64,000 bases of DNA from JAGXTF01 sp038317095 (lineage in GTDB: Bacteria > Bacteroidota > Bacteroidia > NS11-12g > UBA955), in the NCBI GenBank assembly GCA_038317095.1, contig JBBQBB010000008.1, positions 9,422 through 73,421 on the forward strand. Direction: 5' to 3'. Every line of letters begins with the position of its first letter. Within the stretch, counting starts at the first letter, position 1. Below are positions 16,128 through 25,145 of this stretch, one piece after another. Under the pieces are notes generated by a model that ran no database searches, was not told where the DNA came from, and saw only the letters and a list, made by a program, of their open reading frames with translations. The translations under genes and the position numbers were made by a program.

Positions 16128-18815
16128 TTAAAATCCTATTTTATAACTCACGTTGGGTAAAAGTGGCAGCAAACTTACTTGCGAAAGTGTTCGGTTTCCA
16201 TTTTTGTCGAAAGACAAATTTACATAAAAGGGATTACGCCTGTTGTAAACATTGAAGAATCCTACAGACCAAGTGCGTATATATCCTTTGTTCTTTTTTT
16301 CAAAATTAAATGCAAAATCCAGTCGGTGGTTGTCTCGCGTGCGTGTATTGTTGCGATCCCCGTAAATAAAAATTTCTCGGTAGGGGTCATTGGAAGTGGG
16401 CGAATGATAATGGCCAATCGGCGTGGTAATTGCAAAACCACTGCTATAAATCCAAGCTGCAGAAAAATCGATATGGTCGTTTATTTTATACACTGCCGCC
16501 AAATAGATATTGTGCCTTCGGTCATACCGCGCAGGAAATTCTTTCCCGTCGTTCAATTCCTTAAATTGCCGTATATTCTTCATATAAGTGTAACTTAGCC
16601 AGCCCGTGAGTCTACCTTTTGTCCGTTCTAACATGGTTTCAAAACCATAGGCTTTGCCAGAGCCTGACGTAACCGCATCTTCCCAATTTATTGCAGAGGT
16701 TACATAACCGGCATTGTTTTTATATTCTAGCAAATAATTTTGTTTTTTATAGAATATTTCCGAGCTAAGTTGCCATTCCCTTTTCTCCCTCAAATAACCC
16801 AAAGAAACCTGATCGGCAAGGGAAGGTTTGTTTCTTACACTTGAAGGCACCCAAAGATCAGAAGGCAAACCCAATGTCAAATTCGTCAATTGATGAAAAA
16901 ATTGCCTTGTCCGCATGGCAGATATTTTAAGCCAAGTATTTTTACTGCTTTTGTATCTAATATTTACCCGTGGCTCTGGCAAATAATAACGGTTAAATTG
17001 ATCCAACAAAAAGGCAGAATATCGCGTTCCAAACGTATAATATAGGCGTTGTTTAATATTGCCGTTCAATTCTAAAAAAGCAAATATTTCCGGTGTATTT
17101 ACAAATGGGTCGTTAAAATTTATTTCCGTTTTATTTCCATCGATATCACTGCTTAAAATGCGGTTACCAGGAATAAATCTATGCTCGGTTAACCCAGCAC
17201 CAGACTCAATGGTTAGATTGGACGCTGCTTTGTAAGTATAAATAAAGGACCCTTCAATGTCTTTGATTCCATTTTTTAATTTGTATTCAGTATAATCATT
17301 TACATCGGGGTTTAATTTTCCTGTAAACTGCTTTTTAAATCGATAATTTTGACTGAAAGAATAATCATATTCGGAAATATGACATTTTACAATAAATGCA
17401 CTTCTTTTGCCCAAATAATAATTCCATTTTATACTCCCTAAAACATTGCCCCAAGAAGCCAATTGTTGTTTTCTTTGTGTAATATTTAACTCGCTATTGG
17501 CTGTGGAATTTCGTTCATCAATTCCAGCTACATCCCTGCCTGTATAAAAGCTTAAAGACAATCTACTTCTATGGTTAAAACGGTGGGTAATTCTTGCATT
17601 AAAATCCCAAAAATAATAAACATTATTCTGTAACGAGTCGTTGTTTAAAAATAAACGAGCAGCGGGTTTTGCCAAAAAATCTACATAACTGCGTCGAAAC
17701 GCCAGTGTAAAAGTTGTTCTGTTTTTAATTAACGGACCTTCCAAAAAAAACTTCGAAGCCAGCAATCCTACACTAAAAGTGCCTTTCAATCTATATTCAT
17801 TTCCTTCTTTGCTTTGCACATTAATTACGCTGCTTAATCTACCTCCATATCGCGAAGGAAAGCTGCCCTTCATCAAATTTGCAGACTTTACCACTTCATC
17901 GTTAAATATTGAGAAAACACCATACAAATGGTAACTGTTAAAAACAGGTACATCGTCCAATAAAATTAAATTCTGATCCGATGATCCCCCGCGAATGTAT
18001 AAGCCCAACATGCCTTCACTGCCGCCCACAATTCCAGGGTACAAACTCATCACCCGGAGCACATCTGCCTCGCCTAGAAGATGAGGCAATCTTTTCATTT
18101 TTACGCGTGAAATTCTGTATTGATCGGTTTGCCCTAGTGAAATGGTTTGGTTTGAACTTGTTCCTTGGCTTGCTTTAATTTCAGCTTCCGGCAAAATATT
18201 GGCTTCTATTTCCAATTCGTACCTTAAAAAATAATCTCTGTCTCCAATTAAAGTATCTAACATGGCTTTATAGCCTGGATATGTAATAGACAAAACGTTG
18301 GTATCTGAGGTAAGAAACAATGTAAAGTAGCCCGCATCAGAGGTAAAGGCCAATAAACCTGTTTTTAAATTTTTAACTTCGGCGTATCCAATATATTCGC
18401 CAGCCAAACGTTGCACAATTCTACCGCTGGCAATGTATTTTTTTTGAACCGCTGGTTTTATCCGTTTTTTTAAAATGAGTTGCTTGCTCTCTACTTCGAA
18501 GCTTAAACCCGCGTTCGCTAAAAAATCCGTGAGTGCATCTTTGGCCCGTTGGTTTTGATACAATACAGTAAATTTTTTGTTGCTTGGCACCAAACCAGCA
18601 TCATATTGGATAAAATATCCAGTTTTTTGTTCAAATGCTTCCATAACTTGGGTAAATGTCCAGTCATTCACATCCATTCGTATAAATGCATTTAAACCCG
18701 TAGTTTGAGCCTTCAGCGTTATACTTCCCAGAAAAAAACCAATAAATATGAAATATCTACAGACGGTCAAAAGCAGCGGTAAAAATACACAATTTGAAAG
18801 AAATTTAAAATGCAT
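16128..18815 (-). CDS. TonB-dependent receptor with STN and carboxypeptidase-like N-terminal domains
   Basis: An 895-residue outer-membrane receptor. After a signal peptide ending near Ala-Gln (about residue 36) come a secretin/TonB N-terminal (STN) domain (about 45-115), a carboxypeptidase-regulatory-like domain (about 125-205), a plug domain (segment RGGSSDQNLILLDDVPVFN at about 273-291) and a beta-barrel ending in an aromatic residue (VSYKIGF). The STN domain suggests control by an anti-sigma factor, but no sigma/anti-sigma pair is nearby. It is paired with a DUF4249 lipoprotein. A terminator hairpin ends right at the annotated ATG; an in-frame TTG at 18770, giving a 22-residue signal peptide, is an alternative start. 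Confidence 0.92.
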   Translation of the reverse strand: MHFKFLSNCVFLPLLLTVCRYFIFIGFFLGSITLKAQTTGLNAFIRMDVNDWTFTQVMEAFEQKTGYFIQYDAGLVPSNKKFTVLYQNQRAKDALTDFLANAGLSFEVESKQLILKKRIKPAVQKKYIASGRIVQRLAGEYIGYAEVKNLKTGLLAFTSDAGYFTLFLTSDTNVLSITYPGYKAMLDTLIGDRDYFLRYELEIEANILPEAEIKASQGTSSNQTISLGQTDQYRISRVKMKRLPHLLGEADVLRVMSLYPGIVGGSEGMLGLYIRGGSSDQNLILLDDVPVFNSYHLYGVFSIFNDEVVKSANLMKGSFPSRYGGRLSSVINVQSKEGNEYRLKGTFSVGLLASKFFLEGPLIKNRTTFTLAFRRSYVDFLAKPAARLFLNNDSLQNNVYYFWDFNARITHRFNHRSRLSLSFYTGRDVAGIDERNSTANSELNITQRKQQLASWGNVLGSIKWNYYLGKRSAFIVKCHISEYDYSFSQNYRFKKQFTGKLNPDVNDYTEYKLKNGIKDIEGSFIYTYKAASNLTIESGAGLTEHRFIPGNRILSSDIDGNKTEINFNDPFVNTPEIFAFLELNGNIKQRLYYTFGTRYSAFLLDQFNRYYLPEPRVNIRYKSSKNTWLKISAMRTRQFFHQLTNLTLGLPSDLWVPSSVRNKPSLADQVSLGYLREKREWQLSSEIFYKKQNYLLEYKNNAGYVTSAINWEDAVTSGSGKAYGFETMLERTKGRLTGWLSYTYMKNIRQFKELNDGKEFPARYDRRHNIYLAAVYKINDHIDFSAAWIYSSGFAITTPIGHYHSPTSNDPYREIFIYGDRNNTRTRDNHRLDFAFNFEKKNKGYIRTWSVGFFNVYNRRNPFYVNLSFDKNGNRTLSQVSLLPLLPNVSYKIGF

Positions 18816-18842
18816 AAAAAAAGCCCCGTGTAGAGGCTTTTT
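18816..18842 (-). terminator. Terminator of the DUF4197 gene
   Basis: On the minus strand AAAGCC and GGGGCTTT flank a short loop and are followed by a T-rich run that ends one base before the TonB-receptor ATG. It would end the transcript of the upstream DUF4197 gene, or act as an attenuator before the receptor gene. Confidence 0.7.
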
Positions 18843-18859
18843 AAAAATAGACTTTTCAA

Positions 18860-19606
18860 TTATTGTGTTTTTGTTTGATCGGCGTAGTTAAACACCTTTT
18901 TTAAAATTTCAGTGGTTCGTTTTACTGGATTGGCGCGAATGGCATTCTCTTCTTTTTCAACTTCCGCAAACAATCCAGCCGTAGCGCGTTCTGTAACGTA
19001 TTGGTTTAAATCCGGGTTGATATCGTTCGTTAAACCCAACAAGCCTTTATACCTATTAATATTTGTAACAATGGGCTCCCAATATTGGGCCACTTGTACT
19101 TCCTCTAAAGCAGACTTAATTACAGGCTTGAAAGCCGCATTTAAGGCTGTTGTAGTGGTATTTCTAAGGAAATTGGTGGCCGCACCATTGCCTCCTTTTA
19201 ATACACCCATGGCATCAGAAATACCCATTCCCATAATTGCATTTTTAAATACAGGGAAGGCTTTTGCCATCGCATTTTCAGCCCCATCATTCATGGCTTT
19301 GATACATTTATCCAACTGGCCCCCGATTAAAGAATTTAACAACATATTGCCTCTTATCTTTGATTCAACATCTTGTATCTCTTTTGGCAATAAAATTTTT
19401 CGAGCCGCGTTTGCAAAAAATGCACCCCTTACATTTAAACTTTGGGTCCCTGTATTTGCGCCGTTTACAAGTGCTTCTTTAAGTCCAGAAACAACCTCAT
19501 CGTTCGTAGGAATAAAACTTGTTGCAGAATTAGCAACTTGGGTTAAAACATCGCAAGATGAAAAAATGACAGCCATAGCTGCACCAATGAAATAGGATTT
19601 TCGCAT
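18860..19606 (-). CDS. DUF4197 domain lipoprotein
   Basis: A 248-residue lipoprotein of the DUF4197 family, whose function is unknown. The chosen start at 19606 gives MRKSYFIGAAMAVIFSSC with a lipobox cysteine at residue 18; the longer frame up to 19672 would place 22 extra residues before the signal peptide and overlap the upstream gene. Family features include GLKEALVNGA at the mature N-terminus, the DAMGVLKGG stretch and the helical C-terminus. A TATATTTG box (19624-19631, minus strand) lies 17 bases upstream and supports this start. A terminator follows the gene. Confidence 0.85.
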   Translation of the reverse strand: MRKSYFIGAAMAVIFSSCDVLTQVANSATSFIPTNDEVVSGLKEALVNGANTGTQSLNVRGAFFANAARKILLPKEIQDVESKIRGNMLLNSLIGGQLDKCIKAMNDGAENAMAKAFPVFKNAIMGMGISDAMGVLKGGNGAATNFLRNTTTTALNAAFKPVIKSALEEVQVAQYWEPIVTNINRYKGLLGLTNDINPDLNQYVTERATAGLFAEVEKEENAIRANPVKRTTEILKKVFNYADQTKTQ

Positions 19607-19623
19607 AGTTAATTTTAAAGATT

Positions 19624-19631
19624 CAAATATA
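19624..19631 (-). promoter_or_regulatory. -7 promoter box of the DUF4197 gene
   Basis: Minus-strand TATATTTG fits TAnnTTTG and sits 17 bases before the ATG at 19606, in the spacer after the ATPase gene. It argues against the longer reading frame. Confidence 0.5.
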
Positions 19632-19640
19632 ATACCAAAT

Positions 19641-21149
19641 TTATTCTTCGTAGAACCCACCCTCAAAATCATCGTCTTCGTTGCTGCTCATTATTCCACC
19701 CAAAAGGTCTTTAAATGCAAAGGCATTTTCTTCTGTGTTCTTACTGATGCGGGATACTGCTGCCAAACCATGTAAAATAAACTCCATAAAGAGGTAAACA
19801 AATGCATCCTCTTTCATCGCCGATTCTTTGAATGCCAAATCCCAAAGACCTGGTATATTTTTTAAATTGGCTTGGTATTCTTTCTCATTGGTTTCATTCC
19901 CTAAAAATACATAATTGCCCGCATTGAACCAGGTTTCAATATCTACAAAGTTATCTTTTCCACTGGCTTTTGCACTCTTGACCTTTTTTAGCTCCGCGGG
20001 AAAATATTTTAAAAATACTTCACGTATGCTTTGGTGTATCAAATTCAGAGCTACGTTTTGGGGTCCTTCTTGTTCCCCTTCGTATACCATTTCTATTTTG
20101 CCATTAATGGCTTGCACTGCATTGTAAAGATCACTTACCCTAAGCATGGTTTTGGTATCGTCATTTATTAGCAATCTCCTCTCTGCACCTGCTACCACCG
20201 CTTCCAAAACCGAAATACCCAATCTGGCTGATACTCCACTTTTTTGATCTACAAATTCGCTTTTACGGGCCTGAAAGGAAATGTTTTCCATCATCTCAAA
20301 CAACAAATCGGAAATTACCACCGAATTTTTTTCTGATTCTGTTAAACGAGCTTCTTGTTTGGTAATTTTTAGAGATGTTTCTAAATCCTTTGGGTAATGT
20401 GTTAATATCTGACTACCGATTCTATCTTTTAATGGAGTTACGATACTTCCTCTGTTGGTGTAATCTTCAGGGTTTGCAGTAAAAACAAATTGAATGTCCA
20501 GCGGCATTCGCAATTTAAATCCACGAATTTGTATATCCCCTTCTTGTAGAATGTTAAATAAAGCAACTTGGATACGGGCCTGCAAATCGGGCAATTCATT
20601 GATTACAAAAATACAGCGGTTGCTTCTAGGCACCAAACCAAAGTGGATGGCCCTCTCATCGTTATAACCTACACGCAAGTTTGCTGCTTTTATGGGGTCC
20701 ACATCTCCAATTAAATCGGCAATACTTACATCCGGTGTTGCCAATTTCTCTACATACCTTTCGCTTCTGTGCATCCATTCAATGAGAGTTTTATCCCCAT
20801 TTTCGGCAATGGTTTGTTTTGCAAAATAACCAATCGGATTTAAAGGATCATCATTGAGCTCAGAATCTTTCACCACCGGAGTCCATTCATCCAACAAATG
20901 AGTCATAAGCCTTGCTATGCGCGTTTTTGCTTGACCTCTAAGCCCTAAAAAATTCATGTTGTGGCCTGCCAAAATAGCGCGTTGAACATCCGGAATTACT
21001 GAATTTTCGTACCCTATAATCCCTGTAAAAATTTCACGCTTGCTTTTTAATGCATCGATTAGGTTGTCACGCAATTCTGTTTTCAAATTTTTAGGCTGAT
21101 ACCCGCTTTTTTTTAATTCACCGAGTGTAAGAATCGAAGGTTTGCTCAT
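19641..21149 (-). CDS. MoxR/Mg-chelatase-like AAA+ ATPase
   Basis: A 502-residue AAA+ ATPase related to Mg-chelatase subunit I and MoxR proteins. The Walker A-like segment LGLRGQAKTR is at about residue 67. A Walker B-like FVINELPDL, sensor segment FTANPEDYTNRG and arginine-finger region PLKDRIGSQI follow. The Walker A differs from GxxGxGKS/T (GLRGQAKT), a form seen in this Bacteroidota subfamily as I recall it. The frame extends to 21377, but the start at 21149 (MSKPSILTLGEL) gives a family-like N-terminus and leaves room for the divergent promoter. Such ATPases usually act with a VWA-domain partner; none is adjacent. Confidence 0.82.
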   Translation of the reverse strand: MSKPSILTLGELKKSGYQPKNLKTELRDNLIDALKSKREIFTGIIGYENSVIPDVQRAILAGHNMNFLGLRGQAKTRIARLMTHLLDEWTPVVKDSELNDDPLNPIGYFAKQTIAENGDKTLIEWMHRSERYVEKLATPDVSIADLIGDVDPIKAANLRVGYNDERAIHFGLVPRSNRCIFVINELPDLQARIQVALFNILQEGDIQIRGFKLRMPLDIQFVFTANPEDYTNRGSIVTPLKDRIGSQILTHYPKDLETSLKITKQEARLTESEKNSVVISDLLFEMMENISFQARKSEFVDQKSGVSARLGISVLEAVVAGAERRLLINDDTKTMLRVSDLYNAVQAINGKIEMVYEGEQEGPQNVALNLIHQSIREVFLKYFPAELKKVKSAKASGKDNFVDIETWFNAGNYVFLGNETNEKEYQANLKNIPGLWDLAFKESAMKEDAFVYLFMEFILHGLAAVSRISKNTEENAFAFKDLLGGIMSSNEDDDFEGGFYEE

Positions 21150-21237
21150 AAAGTGCCGCAAATTTCGCTGGAAAAAAGTGAATAACATACTTAAACTAAT
21201 AAAAGTTAAATTTGCTTTTAAAGTAACAAATGTCTCA

Positions 21238-21267
21238 TTGTTGCAACTGCCCTCTCGCCTAACTTTG
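21238..21267 (+). promoter_or_regulatory. Promoter of the rhodanese-thioredoxin gene
   Basis: TTG (21238-21240) and the -7 box TAACTTTG (21260-21267) are separated by 19 bases, close to the published Bacteroidota spacing. The ATG follows 11 bases after the box. Confidence 0.6.
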
Positions 21268-21278
21268 CAAAAAAAAAA

Positions 21279-22028
21279 ATGAAATTGCATATAAGTATCC
21301 TTCTTTCTATGGCATTGCTTTTTGCCTCTTGCGGCAACAACTCTGGCAAGGCCCAAACTGCGGAGGCAGCTATTCAAACATTTAATGCTGATGCGTTTGA
21401 GAAAAAACTAAACGAAACCAACAACCGAACTATACTGGATGTGCGAACTCAAGGAGAATTTGAACAAGGCCACATTCTAGGCGCTTTGAACCTTAATGTC
21501 AACGATGGCAACTTTGAATCTTCAGCTGCAAAATTAGATACTACCAAACCGGTTTTTGTCTATTGCCTAGCTGGAAGTAGAAGCTTGCGCGCCGCAGAAA
21601 TTTTGCAAGGAATGGGTTTTAAAACCATTTACAACTTAGCCGGGGGAATGGCCGAATGGAATGGGGCATCCAAACCCATAGAAAAAGGAAATACCCCTGT
21701 AAAAAAAGGCATGACCAAAATTGAATTCGACAATTTGGTGCTGCATGGCGACACTTTGGTCTTCGTAGATTTTAACGCAACTTGGTGTGCCCCTTGTAAA
21801 AAAATATTGGCATATGTTCCTGAATTGGAAAAAGAATACGCTGGCAAATTGATAGTTGTAAAAATTGATTACGACCAAAACATGGACTTGGCGAAGGAAA
21901 TTAAAGCCAATTCGGTGCCCTATTTGTATTTGATGAGAGCCGGAATCCAACAATGGGAACACAGCGGTTTTGCCAGCAAATCCGAGGTAAAAAAAGCCAT
22001 TGATGCAGTTTTAGCCAAGAAAAAATAA
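21279..22028 (+). CDS. Rhodanese-thioredoxin fusion lipoprotein
   Basis: A 249-residue two-domain protein. Residues 1-18 form a lipoprotein signal (lipobox ASC, Cys18), so it is probably attached to a membrane facing the periplasm. A rhodanese domain follows (about 36-135), with DVRTQGEF and the catalytic Cys96 in the loop CLAGSRS. A thioredoxin-like domain (about 145-249) carries the redox motif WCAPC (169-173). It may transfer sulfane sulfur and release it by thiol chemistry, or protect periplasmic thiols; this is inference from the fusion. The ferritin-like/VIT gene starts 13 bases downstream, so the two are probably co-transcribed. Confidence 0.88.
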   Translation: MKLHISILLSMALLFASCGNNSGKAQTAEAAIQTFNADAFEKKLNETNNRTILDVRTQGEFEQGHILGALNLNVNDGNFESSAAKLDTTKPVFVYCLAGSRSLRAAEILQGMGFKTIYNLAGGMAEWNGASKPIEKGNTPVKKGMTKIEFDNLVLHGDTLVFVDFNATWCAPCKKILAYVPELEKEYAGKLIVVKIDYDQNMDLAKEIKANSVPYLYLMRAGIQQWEHSGFASKSEVKKAIDAVLAKKK

Positions 22029-22041
22029 TTAACGAAAAAGC

Positions 22042-23133
22042 ATGGCTTCTCCCAAAAGTATTCAAACAGAAATAGATGCGGCGTTTTTGTATGGCAAATT
22101 GGCCGACACTGAAAGCGATGCAAACGTGGCAAATATTTTTAGGCAAATGCAAGAAATTGAAACCAGCCATGCCACAGCTTTTTCAGACAAATCTGGATTT
22201 CCCCTCCAAGGGCCATCCACGCGCGCCAAAATATTAAATACCATTGGAAAAGTATTTGGGTACGACTATGTACTAGGGGTATTGATGGATACCGAGAAAA
22301 GCATTGCTTCGGCAGTGGTTAACTATAAGAAAAAGACTTCCATTGCGCCCAATAGTACCGATACCAATCATGTGGCCATATTGCGCAATATTTTGGAAAA
22401 CCAAACACAGGTTTCTGGACCTAACATGGCGCGTTTTGAAAAAAGGCACCGCAATGTGGGCGGCAATGCGCTGCGGGCAGCTGTTTTGGGTGGCAATGAT
22501 GGATTGGTTTCCAATTTTTCCCTTGTAATGGGGGTTGCAGGTGCCAGCATTGGTCAAAAAGAAGTTTTGCTTACGGGTCTAGCTGGTTTGTTGGCAGGGG
22601 CACTTAGCATGGCACTTGGCGAATGGATTTCTGTAAAAAGTAGCCAGGAATTGTATGAAAACCAGATGGAATTGGAAATGGAAGAATTAGAAACAAATCC
22701 AGAAGGCGAACAAAAAGAAATTGCCCTTATCTATATGGCCAAGGGAATTCCACAAGATCAAGCCAATCAAATGGCAGAGGATATATTGAAAGACAAAACC
22801 AAAGCCCATGATTTTTTGGTGCGAGAAGAACTAGGTATAAACCCAGAAGAACTCAAAGGTTCTGCTATGGAGGCGGCTATTTTTTCCTTTATTCTATTTG
22901 CAATAGGCGCCATTTTGCCAGTAATTCCTTTCTTTTTTATTGGAGGCACCTCGGCAATTATTTACAGCGCAGCTATTAGTGCTGCAGGGCTCTTTTTAAT
23001 TGGATCTGCGATTACTCTTTTTACGGGCAAAAGCATATGGTATTCTGGTTTTAGGCAAATGGTATTTGGATTAATTGCCGCAGCCATTACTTTTGCCATT
23101 GGCCATATAATAGGCGTGCAAGTTGCAGGCTAA
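22042..23133 (+). CDS. Ferritin-like/VIT1-CCC1 membrane protein (MbfA-like)
   Basis: A 363-residue protein with an N-terminal ferritin-like or rubrerythrin-like helical domain (about residues 5-135, with EIDAAFLYGKL and the metal-type segment MQEIETSHA) joined to a VIT1/CCC1 iron-manganese transporter domain. The latter contains GGNDGLVSNFSLVMGVAGA near residue 153 and several membrane helices to the C-terminus. The same domain order occurs in MbfA of alphaproteobacteria, an iron exporter. Here an inner-membrane metal exporter is inferred. The neighbouring redox lipoprotein suggests a stress context. Its end overlaps the next gene by 11 bases. Confidence 0.85.
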   Translation: MASPKSIQTEIDAAFLYGKLADTESDANVANIFRQMQEIETSHATAFSDKSGFPLQGPSTRAKILNTIGKVFGYDYVLGVLMDTEKSIASAVVNYKKKTSIAPNSTDTNHVAILRNILENQTQVSGPNMARFEKRHRNVGGNALRAAVLGGNDGLVSNFSLVMGVAGASIGQKEVLLTGLAGLLAGALSMALGEWISVKSSQELYENQMELEMEELETNPEGEQKEIALIYMAKGIPQDQANQMAEDILKDKTKAHDFLVREELGINPEELKGSAMEAAIFSFILFAIGAILPVIPFFFIGGTSAIIYSAAISAAGLFLIGSAITLFTGKSIWYSGFRQMVFGLIAAAITFAIGHIIGVQVAG

Positions 23134-24226
23134 TACTACAGAAATAAATTCAAGTCCCCGTTTTGATGCACTTACTGGTGTGCGTTGGTTTGCAGCAACA
23201 CTTGTTTTTGTTTACCACAATCGAAAATATTGGCGTTCCAATGTGACGCATACTGCACTCCAATTTATGAATGAAATGGGCATTGGTGTCGCCGTTTTTT
23301 TTGTACTTTCAGGCTTTTTAATTGCATACACATATGGCCAAAAACCACTTGAAAATCGCCAATCTTATTTTAAATATTTTTTGCAAAGGGCAGCCCGAAT
23401 TTTACCGCTTTATTGGCTCATTTTAACCGCAAGATATATAGATTATGGTTTTCCAAACCTAAAATTCACCCTTCTTACATATAGTCTTTTTCATGGTTAC
23501 AGCGGGGTCCACAATTTAGACGGAATTGGCCAAGCTTGGACATTGTCCATAGAAATGGCATTTTACATTTTGGCTCCGCTTTTATTTCTACTGGGCAATA
23601 AAAGTTTAACCAAATCAATTGTGTTTTGCCTAGGTTTATTCTCTTTAGCTTGGTTTATTGGATGGATTTGGACAAAAGCAAACGGCAATCCAGGCGAATA
23701 TTTTTACGGATTTCACTTTTTAGCAGGTGCAACTTTTTTGGGCAGATTTCCTGAATTTTTAGCAGGAATGTGGTTGGCTATGTCTTTGAAAAAAACCAAA
23801 CTTCCAATTCTATTAAAATGGAAATACAAAACACTGGTTGGATTTTTAGGACTGTGGATGGGCATTTATTTATTGGCAATGTGCGAGCCCAATATTTTTT
23901 CGCATGGGACCGACACTTGGAAAGGGCAAATTGTATTTTATACTTTCATTCCTTTTTTTACCATGCTGTGGTTGGCCGGTTTAATTACTGAAAAAACAAA
24001 AATGCAGTACTTTTTAAGCAGCAAGCCTATGGTTTTATTGGGCAATGCGTCTTTTGCATTTTACTTAGTGCATTTGTCTTATGTCAACATTCGGCTGCGT
24101 GGAATTATACTTTTCCCCGATCGCAATTATGTGTTGCTGTGGATTATTTCCATTCTTTTATACTTGACTTTTGAAAAGCCATTGTATTCTTGGGTTAGAA
24201 AATTGCTTTTTTATAAGAGAATCTAG
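23123..24226 (+). CDS. Acyltransferase 3 family membrane protein
   Basis: A 367-residue polytopic membrane protein with about ten hydrophobic segments. The N-terminal region FDALTGVRWFAATLVFVYHN contains the acyltransferase-3 (OafA/NodX-like) histidine, and the following GIGVAVFFVLSGFLIAYTYG and RAARILPLYW motifs are diagnostic. Such enzymes transfer acetyl or other acyl groups to surface glycans. The first ATG lies inside the end of the VIT gene, so translation is probably coupled. No glycan cluster is adjacent, so the acceptor is unknown. Confidence 0.9.
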   Translation: MQANTTEINSSPRFDALTGVRWFAATLVFVYHNRKYWRSNVTHTALQFMNEMGIGVAVFFVLSGFLIAYTYGQKPLENRQSYFKYFLQRAARILPLYWLILTARYIDYGFPNLKFTLLTYSLFHGYSGVHNLDGIGQAWTLSIEMAFYILAPLLFLLGNKSLTKSIVFCLGLFSLAWFIGWIWTKANGNPGEYFYGFHFLAGATFLGRFPEFLAGMWLAMSLKKTKLPILLKWKYKTLVGFLGLWMGIYLLAMCEPNIFSHGTDTWKGQIVFYTFIPFFTMLWLAGLITEKTKMQYFLSSKPMVLLGNASFAFYLVHLSYVNIRLRGIILFPDRNYVLLWIISILLYLTFEKPLYSWVRKLLFYKRI

Positions 24227-24252
24227 AGAACATAGCTTTGCCGCTTTCTCTT

Positions 24253-24260
24253 TACCTTTG
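24253..24260 (+). promoter_or_regulatory. -7 promoter box of the methyltransferase gene
   Basis: TACCTTTG matches TAnnTTTG and lies seven bases before the ATG at 24268, so the transcript is expected to be leaderless or nearly so. Confidence 0.5.
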
Positions 24261-24267
24261 CAGCCCT

Positions 24268-25065
24268 ATGCATGAGTTTCATGGCGATAAACGCAGGTAT
24301 TTTGACATGACCTTTCAGGTTACCCAAGAATATATCATTCCATTTATGGAAAAATCAATGGACCTTAAAAAACCATTGCGGATTTTAGAAATAGGCTGCG
24401 GAGAAGCAGGCGTCTTAAAAGCATTTACCAATCTAGGGCATCAATGTTTTGGCATTGAACTAGAGGAAAGCAGGCTGGTTTATGCAAGACAATATATGGC
24501 AGAAGAAATTTCCCAGAACAAAGTTTCATTCCTAAATAAGAACATTTACGATGTGGATGTTGAAAAGGATATTGGAGAAAAATTCGATTTGGTAATATTA
24601 AAGGATGTGATAGAACACATCCCAGAACAAGAAAAATTTATGCCCCAATTGCACCGCTTTTTAAAAACTGGGGGTCGGGTATTTTTTGCGTTCCCGCCAT
24701 GGCAAATGCCCTACGGCGGACACCAACAAGTATTGCATGGCAAATGGGCGTCAAAAATGCCCTATTACCATTTGTTGCCGGGCATTGCTTACAAATGGAT
24801 GCTGCAATTAATGGGGGTAAATGAAAGCGGAATTCGCACTATGTACGAAATTAAAAGCACTGGTATAAGCATAGAAAGGTTCTTGAAACTTTGTAAAAAA
24901 AATAACTTGAGCATAGAAAACAGTGCCTATTTTCTGTTTAACCCCATTTATAAATATAAGTTTAATATCAACCCCCGTAAGCAGATTTCATTGATTTCCA
25001 ATTTTCCTTGGATTCGTAATTTTTTAACAATGGGCGTGTATTTTTTAGTGCAACCAACAGAATAA
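24268..25065 (+). CDS. Class I SAM-dependent methyltransferase
   Basis: A 265-residue protein with a Rossmann SAM-binding motif ILEIGCGEAG at about residues 39-48, an acidic ribose-binding residue in FGIELEE, and a motif VILKDVIEHIPEQE typical of UbiG/Methyltransf_11-12 proteins. I use the ATG at 24268 rather than 24238 because a TACCTTTG box ends seven bases before it and the ten extra residues look non-homologous. The later part carries aromatic-rich segments but no membrane anchor. Substrate unknown; small molecules or surface glycans are possible. Confidence 0.85.
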   Translation: MHEFHGDKRRYFDMTFQVTQEYIIPFMEKSMDLKKPLRILEIGCGEAGVLKAFTNLGHQCFGIELEESRLVYARQYMAEEISQNKVSFLNKNIYDVDVEKDIGEKFDLVILKDVIEHIPEQEKFMPQLHRFLKTGGRVFFAFPPWQMPYGGHQQVLHGKWASKMPYYHLLPGIAYKWMLQLMGVNESGIRTMYEIKSTGISIERFLKLCKKNNLSIENSAYFLFNPIYKYKFNINPRKQISLISNFPWIRNFLTMGVYFLVQPTE

Positions 25066-25121
25066 ATCTACCCTTTTTGTCGTTTTATCATTAGAAAATC
25101 GGACTTTTGATGGAAAGTTCC

Positions 25122-25129
25122 TATATTTG
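25122..25129 (+). promoter_or_regulatory. -7 promoter box of the DUF6089/uppS/bamA block
   Basis: TATATTTG matches TAnnTTTG and lies 16 bases before the ATG at 25146. It excludes the TTG and ATG starts at 25107 and 25110, which are upstream of the expected transcript start. Confidence 0.5.
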
Positions 25130-25145
25130 CATGTTAGCACTCCGT

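Noticed and set aside
24237..24260. A recurring TTG or TTTG 12-13 bases before several -7 boxes (pyrE, 24253, 25122, 31556, 58103)
   Set aside because: TTG is frequent in this AT-rich DNA and the spacing differs from the published 19-21 bases, so I treat it as chance.
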